The notes beneath the pieces were generated by a model that was not told where the DNA came from, ran no database searches, and saw nothing but the letters and a program-made list of their open reading frames with translations. A program made the position numbers and the translations under genes. Shown here in pieces: positions 47,566 through 59,485 of a DNA stretch of 64,000 nt. The stretch covers positions 5,456,001 to 5,520,000 of the forward strand of contig JAJQJQ010000011.1 of the NCBI GenBank assembly GCA_028622995.1. Direction: 5' to 3'. Source of the stretch: Panagrolaimus kolymaensis (taxonomy: Eukaryota; Nematoda; Chromadorea; Rhabditida; Panagrolaimidae). Within the stretch, counting starts at the first letter, position 1. Each line of letters begins with the position of its first letter.

Positions 47566-50500
47566 TTAGGCGGACTCAAGCAATGCTTTAAGATTTTCAT
47601 GGTTCTCATCGTCGATTTCTTGCTTTGCCATCAAGTCCTTTATTTCATCCGAACCATAATGGTTATCAAGAGCAACAAATTCTTCAAGAGTCATTGACAT
47701 TACAATACCAAGATCATCGACACCACGTTGTTTAAGAATATTAGCCTAAAATGAAAATTTCATTTAATATATAAACATAAGTAAAGATAACATACCATTT
47801 TAGCCAACATACGAACAAACATTAAATTACCACTTTCATGGAATTCTTTGAACCCTTCAATAAATTGAGAATTGTCTATTTTTTTGTCCGTGCTTTGATT
47901 GGTCATTATATGAGCAACGAGTTCGGAGAAAGTATTTTTCAATTGAGGCACATCCATTTCCAATTCGCTTGAAACAATATAATTACAGTAGTCTTTGAAT
48001 CTAAAAAAAGACAATAAAAACGAGAAAATGTGGTGAACAAAATAACTTACGCTGTGGCAAAAGCTTTCTTACGTGGAGCATCTAGAACAAATTTGACAAA
48101 CCAATCACATACAGCAAGACGTTCTTTTTCATTTGATAGTTTCAAATGTTCACAAGCAAAAACAAGGAGAGCTCCAAAGAAAACAACAGGATCATTGATA
48201 AGAGTGAAGACGTCAGTAAGCACCTTTTGAACCTGAAAAAAAAAAATGAATTAAAGAATTATAACAAATATTCGAAATCAAACCTCTTCATCAGGAGCTT
48301 CATTCAAAAACAAGTTTGCAGCGTTTGTAAATTCTTCTTTATAAGCTTTAATTTGAAATTTGTCAGCTGAACTAACACTTGAAGAAGCATCAACTGGAGG
48401 TGGTGTAGCAGAAGCAGGGCGAGAATCAGCTTTTTGATTTTGATTTGAAGCAGGTGGCGGCTTACGATCATTTTGTGGATTTGATTGCTTTCTTACATCG
48501 TTGCTAAATGGTCTTGCGTCAGTACTTGATCTTGAAGGCATCGGTTTATTTCTAACGATAACTTGAGGTTGAGGAGGCGGTGCTACTGGTGCATTAGTGT
48601 TAGCATGCCATGCTTTTTTGGTTCCACCGAGCCTTTGTTGAGTATCAACCTAGAAAATAATATATTATTAACACCCATATTACAGAATCATACCTTTGAA
48701 AGCGAAGTATCTTTACGAACATGTGAAGAACCCGCAGCATTAGAAGCAGCAACGGCGACATTAAGACGATCTTTCTTATTATCAGCTGATGCTCGTCCGT
48801 CATAAGGTTGTTTTTTTGTAAGGACCAGCGGTTTTCGTCTTTGATCTGCAGCAGATTGTTCATAAACTTCACGGTCTTTTCTATTTTGATCTTCTTCTTT
48901 CATAACGTCAGCTTTAACTTCATCCTTTGTCTTGGGACCATCTCCTTTCTTAACCCATTTCTTTTGACTCAAATCAGCTAAACCAAGAATCATGAAGCGG
49001 ACACGGTTAGAAACCTTTTCTTTAAACTTATTGAGATAAATGACATATTCATCCATCTTCTTAGCATGTTCAACACCTTTTGAAGCAACATAGGGACCAA
49101 CACTTTCAATAAGATGAATTGCATATTCAACCATTAATTCATTAGTTGAATTTTCAGGATTTCGAAGCAAAACGACTATGCAATTTTCAATAATTTTGTC
49201 GTTTAGCAAACTGATTCTGTACAAATGCGAGATAAACCTATAAAAAACAATATGAAAATTAGTTATTAAAAGTAATTCTTACCGAATGGTACCCAACATG
49301 CGCCTTTTTTCTTTAGTTTTGAGTTCATCAAGCAGGTCATTTAAATCAGCTAGCTTCTTTTCATCAGTTTCCTCTTTGATTTTTTCTTCAAGTTTGGTAA
49401 CAGATTCTTGATAAGATGATTGTTCAAAAGTTGTTTGAGACTTTCGAATAATAGTTCCAAAGAATCGACGTTCAAATTTATCCTTTTCCATTCGTAGTTC
49501 AGCTTGATGAAGTGCAAGACAAAGATCAGAATAAATTCCCACAAATGTTGGTTCTTCTACAGCTTTGAGAAAGATGAGTTCCACAACCGTAGGTAAAGTC
49601 TCAACATCTTTCCAGAGAGCTTTGTTGATCATTTCAATGGACAAATCTTTGTACGTCGATGGAGTAATTTTGTTCAATAAACCACGAACTTCTTTTCTAA
49701 CTTTCTAAAAAATTCAAAATGAATTATGAATATAATTGAAAAAAAAGAAAAACAAACTTCAATACGAGCTTCAACGGAGTCAAGTTCAGGTTTAACACCA
49801 GCTTTTTGTTTAGCAACATCAGGTTCCCAAGCACCAGGACCACGTTTAAGTTTCTGTTGTGGTTGTCTTTGAATCGAAGGACGATTAACGATTTGTGGAG
49901 GCTAAAAGTTTGAATATATTAATCATTATAATAATAAAAAACAGTACTCTTTGATTTGGCTTGTTCTTGTTATTCTTATTATCACTTGAACGAGATGTGT
50001 AAGGTCTTCTAATATTATTAGCTTGAGTTGATCCAGCCCAAGAAGGATTGAAATTGTCACCACGTCCTTGATACTTTGGCTTATGTGAAACATTAGCAGA
50101 AGCTGGCATAGTAGTTCTGTCAATACCAGTCTTTCTTAAAATTTCTTCAGATACTGGACATGGAACCGTATTGAAATTCTAAAATGAAGATAAAATGTTT
50201 TAAATCCCGTTCCAAAAGTAAACTTACTTTAATAATTTCCCGTAAAAGTTCAATTAAGGAACGACTGTAAACTCTGTTGGTAACATCCCGAACATTTTCT
50301 GGAACTCTGAAGAATTCTTCAACCTTCGCTTCATATTGTTCAATAAGAGTTGCACGATCAACGAATTCAGGAACATCATGAGTTTCAGACATCTCTACGT
50401 CAATACCAGATGTTTCGGCTTCAGATTCTTCAAGAACAATTGAAGGTGAAACAGCATGTTCAGGCGCAGGAGAAACATCATGTTGAATCTCAACAATGGA

Positions 50501-51351
50501 AGTCGATTCTTTAGTAACAGGTGTAGTTTCCTTGACAGATGGCTGAATAATCGATTCTTCACGTGGAGTAGACGGAATAATAGCATTGTTGTTATCACTT
50601 GAAGTAGAGCGAGATACTCCTCCTTTAGCAGCAGAAACGATATTAGCAACATTTCGAGCAAACGTCGCATTGATATCATTATCTTGAGTAGGAAGAGTTT
50701 CTTTAGGATTTGCACCAAAATTCTGAAGAGGTTGTTTTACTTCTGATTTAGATTCAAACGGAGACGATGATGGAACTTCATTCTTCTGTTCTTTCATATC
50801 TAAAAAGTAAACTTAATCCAAAACAAGATAATCAAAAATGAAACATACTTGGAAGTTCAACTGCAGAGTTATTTTCAGGGTTAACAAAGCTCAATATCTT
50901 CTTAGTACGCATAGGCGCTGGCTGCTTCATCGGTTGGTGCTGTTGTTGAACTGGCGGAGGTTGATGAAAAGCCATTTGAGAAGGATGTGGCAACGGATAA
51001 GCAGAGTAACCATTATGCATCATAATTTGCTGAGGATTATAGTAATCTTGTGGCGGAGCTTGTATATTGACAAAAGAGTGACCATTATTCAAAGATTCAG
51101 CTACGTGAGAACCAGCAGGAATATTCAATGTAGGATAAACGCTAAAAAAACAAATATGAAAATCACAACGCATGTGAGAAAAAGAAAAGAACATACTTTT
51201 GTGGCGGCGGCATCATTGGTTGTTGATGGATTCCATTGCGATCATACTGTTGTGGGTAAACAGGTTGAGGTGGACCAGCATAACGATTTTGATTGCCTTG
51301 TTGAACCGGATGGTGATTTTGTCCTTGTTGTGGATTTGATATCTGACTCAT
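47566..51351 (-). CDS. ifg-1: Translation initiation factor eIF4G (IFG-1)
   Basis: Eleven minus-strand exons: 51351-51197, 51141-50849, 50799-50228, 50178-49948, 49901-49758, 49704-49283, 49237-48694, 48649-48284, 48232-48051, 48000-47796 and 47745-47566, giving 1097 aa. This is the scaffold of the cap-binding complex that links eIF4E, eIF4A and eIF3. The N-terminus is Gln/Pro-rich and disordered. RVYSRSLIELLREI is a possible, imperfect eIF4E-binding helix. KLKRGPGAWEPD precedes a MIF4G domain starting KVRKEVRGLLNKITPSTY and continuing through EEPTFVGIYSDLCLALH, RRMLGTIRFISHLY and LIESVGP. A Lys/Asp-rich linker and a helical C-terminal region (KVLTDVFTLINDP, AFKDYCNYIV) follow. Length matches the long worm isoform. 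An acceptor TTTTTTTAG at 51383-51384 precedes the start. Confidence 0.93.
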
Positions 51352-51873
51352 CGGATATCAGGAAGAAACGATAATAATATCTCTAAAAAAATAATGGTTG
51401 AAAAAATGACGTAAAAGTTTGAAACGTTTAATTTATGACCGCAAAAAAGAGAATATGAAAAAATAAAAACAACGGCGAATCGATTGAATGAAAGAGTATA
51501 AAAATGGAAATTTCACGTAGTGATTATTAGCAAAAAATGGATTGGATTTTGTTCTCAAAGAATATACATTTACTCATTGAATAAAGTTTTTTTTTATATA
51601 TAACAGAAATATTTGGAAGATGAAAAAAATTTTTAGCGAACAATACAGACAAAAAAAAATTTATGAAGGAAAAAAAAGACTCTCGCATTCATTGATTTTA
51701 AGGGTTTTCGTTTCGAAACTTTTTGGAATGAATGAAAAAAGCAAACAAATATTTTTTCTGTCAAGTAATTTTTTTTGTTTGTTGAGAAATTTTGCTTGGA
51801 ATAATAATAACTTGTAAAATTTATTTTCAAAAATATAAATAATACACATCAATAATTAAGAACTTTTATTTTA
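51352..51873. other. Intergenic between dyf-13-like and eIF4G genes
   Basis: This 522-bp AT-rich gap lies between two minus-strand genes and contains the trans-splice-like acceptor of eIF4G at 51383-51384. Overlapping open frames on both strands are low complexity. The AATAAA of the upstream gene overlaps its stop region (51865-51870). Confidence 0.45.
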
Positions 51874-54187
51874 TTAACCAAGTAAAGTCGCTTCATTTGC
51901 CCATTTTTTTGCTTTTGCTACAAGATTAACTGAATCCGAGTGTCTGTCTTGCTCGAGAATGTGAATTGCTGTCGAGAGTTGCTGCCTGGAAACAGGTTGT
52001 TTTGGGTTTTTGTGAAAAGAAAGCGTTCTCCTTTTTTTGTTTGTATGTATTTATTTCGAAAGACTCCCTTTCTCATCCTTACTTATCAGCTCGCTGCGTT
52101 GTAAATAATTTTAATACACCGATGCATGCGCCCTGTTTGGGAATGGAATAAATATCATTTCGGGGATCCTTTCGACTTAAAGCATCAAAGGCCATCAAAG
52201 AATAAAGATAATCTTCAAGTTTATAACAATCATTTGCAATTATTTTTAAAACGCTCATCGAATGGGGATTTGATTGATTTTGGGTGTAAAAAGCCCATGC
52301 TCGAGCTGATTGGCGACTTCGAATATCTGAAAAGTGAAAATGGGCATTGGTTATTTTTTAGCTTTATGAATTTTAACGTTTTTTTTCTCCCGTTTCAGTG
52401 ACTTTTAAAGCAATTTGGAAAGCTCAGAACTGAGCTTAAAATTATCTTTTAAGGAATTCTTACATGCTCGTACTAAGGATTGTTGATAAGTTGAATAGGA
52501 AATGTAACGAGGATCTTTAACTTTGCCTAAAGCATCTGCGGCTTCTTCATAATTTTCAGCAAAAAGATTAGCTTGTCCATAATTAAAATTAAATCGATCA
52601 TCATCTTTATTGAATTGAATGATCGAATTATAGTAAATTACAGCTTGATGATAATCTTTTGTGATAAAATAATATGATGCCATTGCCAAACGTCCAGTTA
52701 TAGTGTCTACGATAAAGGGTTATGGTTAAAATATAGCAAAAAAATTATGTTACTTACTTTCTTCATCTTTTGATTCAGCTACAACTTTAAAGTATTGGGC
52801 AGCTCGGCCAATGTTTGGATCCTAAAAATGTTTGCCATTCTTAGCACAAATCCGTAATTGCTATTTGCGAGATATGGAACATTCTAATAAGCTCAGCTTT
52901 CATTTTATTCCCAAACTTACTTGCTTCTTTTCATAACCAAGCATAACATAAACCAACGCTTTCAATAAATACTCCGTTGGTGTCTTGCTTGTTAATCCTT
53001 CAGCATGTGAAAATGCAAGATCCACATCATCTGAAATCGTCATTTTCCATAGCTAATTAAAAATTCTTCAAAATTCTTACTTTTCTTTAAATAATAAATG
53101 ATTAAATTCTTTCGAGCTTCTGGTACTACATCAACTAAAGCTGGAAGAACTTGAAGAGCGGTTTCACCATTTCGAAAAACCACAGTATTATGCAAAATTA
53201 AATCCTTAGCAAAAGAAAGATCGCTTTCAGCAAAACTTTTAAGTTTACGTAAACATTGATCAGCTGCTCGAGGGCTCGTAATTCGATAAAGACAAGCTGC
53301 TTCGAGGTTAATTGCTGTAGGGCTATCAGGATATTTATCGAGATATGCTTTAGCACAAGCTAAAGCTTCATCAAAATAATCCATTTTGAAATAACAAATC
53401 CCTAAATAAACATTTACAGCCAAAAATGTACTGAAAATTATTGTATAAAAATATTAAATATTTTTATTTATTGGAGTTTACCTGTGTTCAGTGATTAGAC
53501 TTTTATAAGTAACCATGGGTTCACCATAATGTCCACGAAGAAAATTAATTGCAGCATAACACATTTGATCTTCAACAGATGTTGTAAGAAGGGAATGATA
53601 ATAACTTGTTTTCTTATCATCGCCACTTTTATGAGACAAATGCAAAAGGATACGATTTTGTAATTCACCTTTAGGTTCTACAAATTTAAAAAAGATGAAA
53701 AAGAGAAACAAGCGAAAAATTAAAAATTAATAAAACAACAAGAATCAGACAAAAATTATCAAAACATTTTTGCATTACCATAATCGCATGATTTAGTTTT
53801 TTCAATACTTACGTTTTTCTGCAATTTTTCTAGCTTCTTCATGATGTCCAAACATTAAATATGAGCAACAAAGATAAAGATTAACTTCTTGTGGACAATC
53901 TTTTTGTTTCAATAAACTTTCATAGGTTGATGCTGCGGTTTGATATTCGCCTCCATGATAACAGCAATAAGCTAACCAAAGGGAATTTGGTAAGTTTGGT
54001 TCAGTTTTTTGTTTATGTTCCAATAAAGCAATAGCTCCAGTATAATCTCTAGCATCAAGAAATTCATCGAGTTCTTTAATTTTTTCAACTTTGGTTCGAG
54101 AATCCGTCTTTTTTCGAGTAAGAATCCGACTGAAAAGCTGCAAAACAAGCAAAGTTTTGGACGTTGTAAAAATTAAAACCTTACCAT
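51874..54187 (-). CDS. dyf-13: Intraflagellar transport protein IFT56/TTC26 (DYF-13)
   Basis: Nine minus-strand exons: 54187-54185 (just ATG), 54137-53813, 53677-53482, 53430-53081, 53030-52921, 52821-52758, 52706-52464, 52326-52083 and 51985-51874, giving 548 aa, close to the ~554 of vertebrate TTC26. It is a TPR-rich subunit of IFT-B that brings motility cargo into cilia; in worms it acts in sensory neurons. Diagnostic stretches run in order: LDEFLDARDYTGAIALLEHK, LQNRILLHLSHK, NVYLGICYFKMDYFDEA, ALQVLPALVDVVPEARKNLI, IIANDCYKLEDYLYS and AKAKKWANE before the stop. The last two exons are easily missed because exon 7 reads on into a stop. Splicing at GCAT|GTAAGA restores the family C-terminus. 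Confidence 0.94.
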
Positions 54188-54372
54188 TTTCAAGAAATCC
54201 TAATAATATCGTCTAAAAATTAAACAAAAATAAAGAAGCAAATGACTCAAAAAGCACATAAAAAAGTTCAACACTCCAAACTCCTTGTTTCCATGACAAC
54301 ATAAATTCAACCATTTATTAAACATATTTTCACTAACATACTAAATAACCAACAAAGTAATAATAATGATAT
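54188..54372 (-). promoter_or_regulatory. Operon-type intercistronic region
   Basis: Only 185 bp separate the mrpl-47 stop from the dyf-13 start. AATAAA (minus strand, 54319-54314) is followed about 100 bp later by TTTAATTTTTAG at 54213, the acceptor that begins the dyf-13 5' UTR. This spacing is the classic layout of nematode operons with SL2-type trans-splicing. Confidence 0.55.
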
Positions 54373-55335
54373 TCAACTATTCTTAGGTAATTGTTCAACA
54401 CAATTAAACACTTTGCGTGAACCTCGCAAAAAACGTGAAGATTGTTCATCAGCAAAACGTTCACGATGACGTTCTTGATCAGCTTGATGCATTTTCTTCA
54501 AATGTTGCTTTTCAGCCCATAATTTTTGTGCTACATATGCATTTTCTTCAAGATATGGTACTTCATATTCTTTTTCACCAGTAGCTTCAAATGGAAGTAA
54601 ATGCTCTTCTGCTTGTTTTCTAAAACGAAGGATATAAGAAAAGATAAAACATCAAAAAGTTTTTTACTTGTAAGTGAAGCCAGCGAACGATGTAACAGTT
54701 CTTTGTGGTGGATCAACGCCATCACCAGTTTCAAGTTGTAAAAATGCGTCATTTCTTTCATGAACCACATTTTCTAAGTTTTCCATACTCTAAAAATTAG
54801 ATAATGAGAAAGCGAAACTAAAAGAAAATAAACAAACTTCATGAACACGATCAAGTCTTTCAGGATTGGGAAATGGTTTTTGTCTTAATTTATAAGCATG
54901 TTCCATTGTTAACAACATGTTCTTTTCTTTCAATAATACATACCTAAAAAACAACATAATCAATTAAGTTGATAAAAAAAAGACCATACCAAAGTTTGTG
55001 CAAATCCAAGTTACTTTTGAGTCTCAATTCTTCGTCGGTCCATGATCGACCTGGACGTTGTTTATAACTCAATTCAGAAGCATTAAAATTTTCTTCAGCA
55101 TCAAAAAATTCATGTAAAATACCACCAGGAAGAAGATCTCTTATACGATTTTTGTTGGTAGTATTAGTTTTAACATCTTTGGCTGGTTTTGTATGTTCTG
55201 CAACTTCCGTTGTTGAAGTACTTTGAAAGCGAATAAAAGTTCTAGGAAGAAGAAGATGCCTGGAAAAATAAAGGATTAGATAAAAGTCGAAAATAAAATA
55301 AAAACAAACCTTGATAAATATCGACAAGATTGCAT
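54373..55335 (-). CDS. mrpl-47: Mitochondrial ribosomal protein L47 (uL29m)
   Basis: Five minus-strand exons: 55335-55310, 55259-54990, 54943-54838, 54789-54668 and 54619-54373, giving 256 aa (human about 250). It is a component of the mitochondrial large ribosomal subunit and corresponds to bacterial uL29. The N-terminus is basic with Arg, Ser and Leu ([20 protein letters not shown]), suiting a mitochondrial targeting peptide. Diagnostic stretches are [14 protein letters not shown], then [53 protein letters not shown], and a charged C-terminus. A TTTCAG acceptor lies 24 nt before the ATG (55360-55362). It is the first gene of the likely pair with dyf-13. Confidence 0.93.
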
Positions 55336-55696
55336 TTCTTTTTTTTTGGTGGAGAAAAGCTGAAAGTTTATAAAAACTAAAACTTTTAGAAATGAAAAAA
55401 AAGTTGATGAAAAAAAGTTTTCTCTGTAAGAAAAAAAAATTACTCAACAGCTGTTGCTTTTTTATGTTCAAGGCAACATTGTTGAAGAAGGAGGCAATGG
55501 TGTTGTTTATTTTGGACAATGATAGCATAAAATAATTTTTTTTTGATCGTTACTGAAAGTGGAACATTGCTTTTACGCTTTGTTAACACTTCCATCAAAC
55601 TTTTGCTTTGACTCGTAATACTATTTTTATTTTAACTTAGAATTTCGGTTCCATATCAATCTTGCACATTTACTGAATTACAAGACTTTGGTGCAA
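55336..55696. promoter_or_regulatory. Divergent mrpl-47 / PGAP4-like promoter region
   Basis: 361 bp between opposite starts. On the minus strand a TTTCAG acceptor is at 55360-55362. On the plus strand TTTTAACTTAG near 55638 may be the acceptor of the other gene. Runs of A and T dominate. Confidence 0.4.
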
Positions 55697-56961
55697 ATGT
55701 TTATAACCTTTCCATTTAAAAAATATGGTTCTGATATTGTTAAACTAATATTAAGCTGTTTGGGAGTATTCATATTTATTTATTTTCTTCGACATAATAT
55801 TCCTTCATACAATTCAGAATCATTATATTTTCCAATCTTGGAAGAAGGAAGTGAAGATGAAAATAATGATAAACGAATTAAAATTGCTGATGAAATTTTG
55901 GATAATTTTGATTGGAATATTTTAAAAGTCTGTTTTGATTTCAATGGCATTAATAAACATAAAGATTTTAGACTAAAGAAAATCTAAATTTATCAATATC
56001 CATAGTAGCTGCAGATAGAAAAAATGGATATTTGATTCAATCAGTTGCATATTTGCTTCAGCAACTTCATAATTGGAATAAAATTCCAACGATTTCAATT
56101 TGCAATGTTGAACCAAAGATTTTTGATGAACTTAAAAAATTTGTTGATAAATTTCCCATTCATTATATCAACCAAGACAGAGTGATTGATTATAGTTTAA
56201 ATAACGATGATGGAAGAATACGAAAAGAAGCAGAAGATTATTGGAATTGTTTGGAAGCGGTTCATAAAAGCAGCGGCGTCAAAGCTGATTTTGTTTTGCT
56301 TATCGAAGATGATGCTTTACCAATACCATATTTGGGAAAATTAATGGAATCCATTATGTCTCAATTGTTATCAGAAAAATATAAACATATTGATTATGTA
56401 AAACTTTTTCATCCATGGCGACTTCGTCGAATTCCATTTTTGTTTCAAGCAATTGCTTTTGCTATTGCGATTGGAGCTACAGTTTGCTTTATTGTGCTTC
56501 GAAAATTTTCTTTAATTTCTATTTTAATCATTGCTTTGGTTGCATATATTTCAATTCAAAGAAGTTTTTATTGTGAAGTAAGTTTTAGTTTTGTGAGGTT
56601 TATTTCAAGCTTACATGAGTATAAAAAACCTAATATTTTTCTTCTAAGTTTTTTAAAATTTTAATTTTCTTTTGTTTAGATTTTTGCTGATTTTCGATTT
56701 CATGTCACATCATCATCTTACATAATACCGCCAGAATCATGCTGTACTCCAGGAGTTTTATTTCGTTCAGCCTCAATTCCTTTGATGCTTTCAAATCTTA
56801 AGAATCAACAAACTTCTAAAGGACATGCAAAGGATCACATTTTAGACGAGTCACCATTTACGGGAAAAGCAACAGATTTTAATTATTTTGTACATATCGG
56901 ACATTTTTCTTCAGTTCGTCAAAAAAATATTGCATTAGAAAGTTTATTAAAAAATCATTGA
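55697..56961 (+). CDS. PGAP4/TMEM246-like GPI-glycan GalNAc transferase
   Basis: Exons are 55697-55927, 55972-56577 and 56680-56961, giving 372 aa. An N-terminal transmembrane helix (~14-32) is followed by a glycosyltransferase-like domain with SIVAADRKNGYLIQSVAYLL and VLLIEDDALP (acidic cluster ~189-191). The domain is interrupted by a hydrophobic hairpin of two helices (~231-252 and ~257-272), after which it resumes (RFHVTSSSYIIPPESCCTPG, FVHIGHFSS). A glycosyltransferase fold split by tandem membrane helices is the hallmark of PGAP4, the Golgi enzyme that adds GalNAc to the first mannose of GPI anchors. Intron 1 is just 44 nt with an unusual GTCTGT donor, the only frame-compatible choice found. 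If it is not an intron, the gene would be frameshifted. Confidence 0.7.
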
Positions 56962-57754
56962 AAAATATTTTTATAAAGAGTTTTGAAATATTTATTAAGC
57001 ATGTTTATAACATTAAAAAAATTATAACAACATAATTACATATTTTTTTAAACATCTCAAACTACAGCAATGTTTCAACTTGTATTTTTCTACCAAATAT
57101 TTTTTCTTTTTTACAAACAATGTTTCAAAGACGATATTTAACTTTTCTTTTTAATTTCACTTTTTTCAATATTACGTAATCGTAACACTTTTGATCAAAA
57201 TCTTCAAAAACATTTATGTCCGAAAAAAAGAAAGCATAAATCAGAAGAAAATTTTTTCATTTTCGGGTGCTATTGGTCGTCGTTGTCGTTTTCATTTTTT
57301 CTTTATCTTCTTCCTTTTTATCCAATTCGCAGCAGTCGTCAGTATTTCTTATTATTCAACAACTTTCTTTTTTCACGTTTATTACATAATTCAAAAAATG
57401 GTGAAAGAAGAAGAAAGGGATATACAAAGTCATAATCAACACAAGCAATAGCTTTCGAAGGAAGGAGCTGATGACAAACATTGTTATAAGTAATAACAGA
57501 AGCAGCTGGTTGTACTTCTGATGCCCGCAGGGAAGACAACTTTTTTATTTCTCATCAAATCTTTCTTATTTTCCAGGGGCAGATCTTTTTGTGTGAAAGG
57601 AAAAAAGGGAAAAGATGAGAGAAAGAGGAAAACAAGGCTATTTTACGCAATCGTTGATTCATACCCTACTTTCTCCTTGTTGTTTTGGAAAGTGTCCATT
57701 TTTGGGACTAAAAAGAAAATTGAGTTTAAGCCTTATCGAAGGAAGGTGTGAGAA
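56962..57754. other. Intergenic upstream of the Pax gene
   Basis: 793 bp hold the 3' UTR of the PGAP4-like gene and the probable Pax promoter. Open frames here are Lys/Phe-rich and unconvincing. An in-frame TGA directly precedes ATG 57755. Confidence 0.4.
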
Positions 57755-59185
57755 ATGTGGTCGATGGCTGAAGGATCATCTTTTACCATGGCATCAAATA
57801 ATAGTGTTGAATTATTTAATTTTGAAAATGCTTTAGAAACAATGGAAAATGATTTTGAACAAAAATTTGAAGAATGGTTAAAAGTTAGTTTACTGTAGAA
57901 TTAAGATTTTAGTGATTTGAATGAAGATTTTTTTTAGTCGATTGATAATACTTTTTGTGAAAAGCCTTTAGAAACAGTAGTTGCATTTGAAGCACCTGAA
58001 TTGCCTCGATCAGGCTTTGACCATCATTTTGATACCCCTTCTTTTGAAGCACTACCCACTAGTGAGGTAAATGTAAAAGTGATCGCGGCTTCTGATGGTG
58101 AATGGGGAACTTCTCAAAGCTCTGATACAGCTTGCAGTGATGATGAGAGACAAAGTGAGTTTTTATAATCTATTTTCTTATAAACCAAACATAAACTTTC
58201 AGCAAGAGTAGGCAAAAATCAACTAGGAGGTGTTTATGCTAATGGTCGTCCACTACCTTCACATCTTAGAGAAAAAATAATTGAACTCGCAAATTCTGGA
58301 GTTAAACCATGCCAAATTTCTCGAGAATTGCGAGTTAGCCATGGATGTGTTTCAAAAATTTTGTCAAAGTTAGTTTTTCCATATCTTTTTTTGCTACCTT
58401 AGAAATCCAGTTTTGTTATTTTCTTTTTATTTGGTTTATCAAATTGCGCAATATCCCATTTTTCTTTTTTGATCCCTTATTTGGCCGAATACGAAAAACA
58501 TCTATCTATCTAAAAGCATTAGAAATGCATGTTGTTTTGAATTTTGTCCACAAAGAAATCCGGTTCATTTCTAATAGAAAGAGACTTTCATTCTTTTCAT
58601 TTCTCCTTCTTTGGGGTCGGCTTTCTCCTCACATCATAAACAGGTTTTTTTATTATTAGGATTTATTATAACTGCAAGTTTGATTAACAATCTAAAAAAT
58701 TTTGGGAAATATAATTCATTGAAGCCCCAAGCTTAAATCATAGAAATGAATTCAAAGAAAAATCTTTTAGTGATGGTTTTCCTTTCAGATATCGAGATAC
58801 AGGTTCAATAAGACCAGGAAAAATTGGAGGTTCTAAACCTAAAAAATCTTTACCACAAGTTGTAACTGCTATAGCCATTTATAAACATTATCGACCAACA
58901 ATGTATTCGTGGGAAATTCGAGATCGTTTACTCACAGATGGCATTTGTCAACAACATAATGTGCCATCTGTTAGCTCAATAAATCGAATAATTCGGACCA
59001 AATTAAATACCAAAGATGAAATCACAAATGCTCAAGAAGGTGTATCAGAGCCAATGGTTAGCGTAGGATATGGTAATTATGAAGTTTATCCCGAACATCT
59101 TCACCCTCAAAGTCCATATTCTGCTGATTCCGCTTATAATTCTGCCATGTTATCATCTGCTTCAGATTGTTCAAGTCCTTCCTAA
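57755..59185 (+). CDS. Pax transcription factor, paired domain only
   Basis: Exons are 57755-57883, 57938-58154, 58203-58368 and 58789-59185, giving 302 aa. The first ~115 residues are acidic and Ser-rich. Residues ~116-243 are a paired DNA-binding domain with both halves: [44 protein letters not shown], then [28 protein letters not shown] and [14 protein letters not shown]. The [10 protein letters not shown] end is closest to Pax2/5/8 in my memory. The start ([10 protein letters not shown]) has Lys where most members have Val (GVNQLGG). No homeodomain follows; the tail is Tyr/Ser/Pro-rich and ends SDCSSPS. It is a nuclear developmental regulator. Which of the nematode pax genes it matches is not settled. 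An intron interrupts the paired domain after [11 protein letters not shown] 57764 and 57788 are alternative starts. Confidence 0.85.
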
Positions 59186-59485
59186 TTTGAATTTTCCTTT
59201 TTAATAATTGCTACCTCTAATCCGCCCTTCTTACTACTACTAATAACCCATTTAAAAAACCTTCTCAAAAAAACTTTGTAACAAAAAACAATTACTGGTT
59301 TAGATTATATTTTATTTGTAAATACATAGATTCATTTGATAAAAATTTTATTTGCATATAAATAATGTGTATATTTGTATAAAAAGTTTGAAAAAATGTG
59401 ATAGATTTAAAATAAAATAATACCCATATAAATAATGTGGCAGGGAAAATTCATACATGAGTAAAGAAATAATAATAATAAAAAA
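59186..59485. other. Short convergent intergenic region
   Basis: 300 bp hold the 3' ends of the Pax gene (plus) and the unrecognised acidic-protein gene (minus). It is AT-rich with nothing else seen. Confidence 0.4.

Noticed and set aside
52405..52463. Stop codon after SSELSKLL as the end of a truncated DYF-13
   Set aside because: Splicing at GCAT|GTAAGA leads to two further exons that match the family C-terminus in frame, so the gene is full length.
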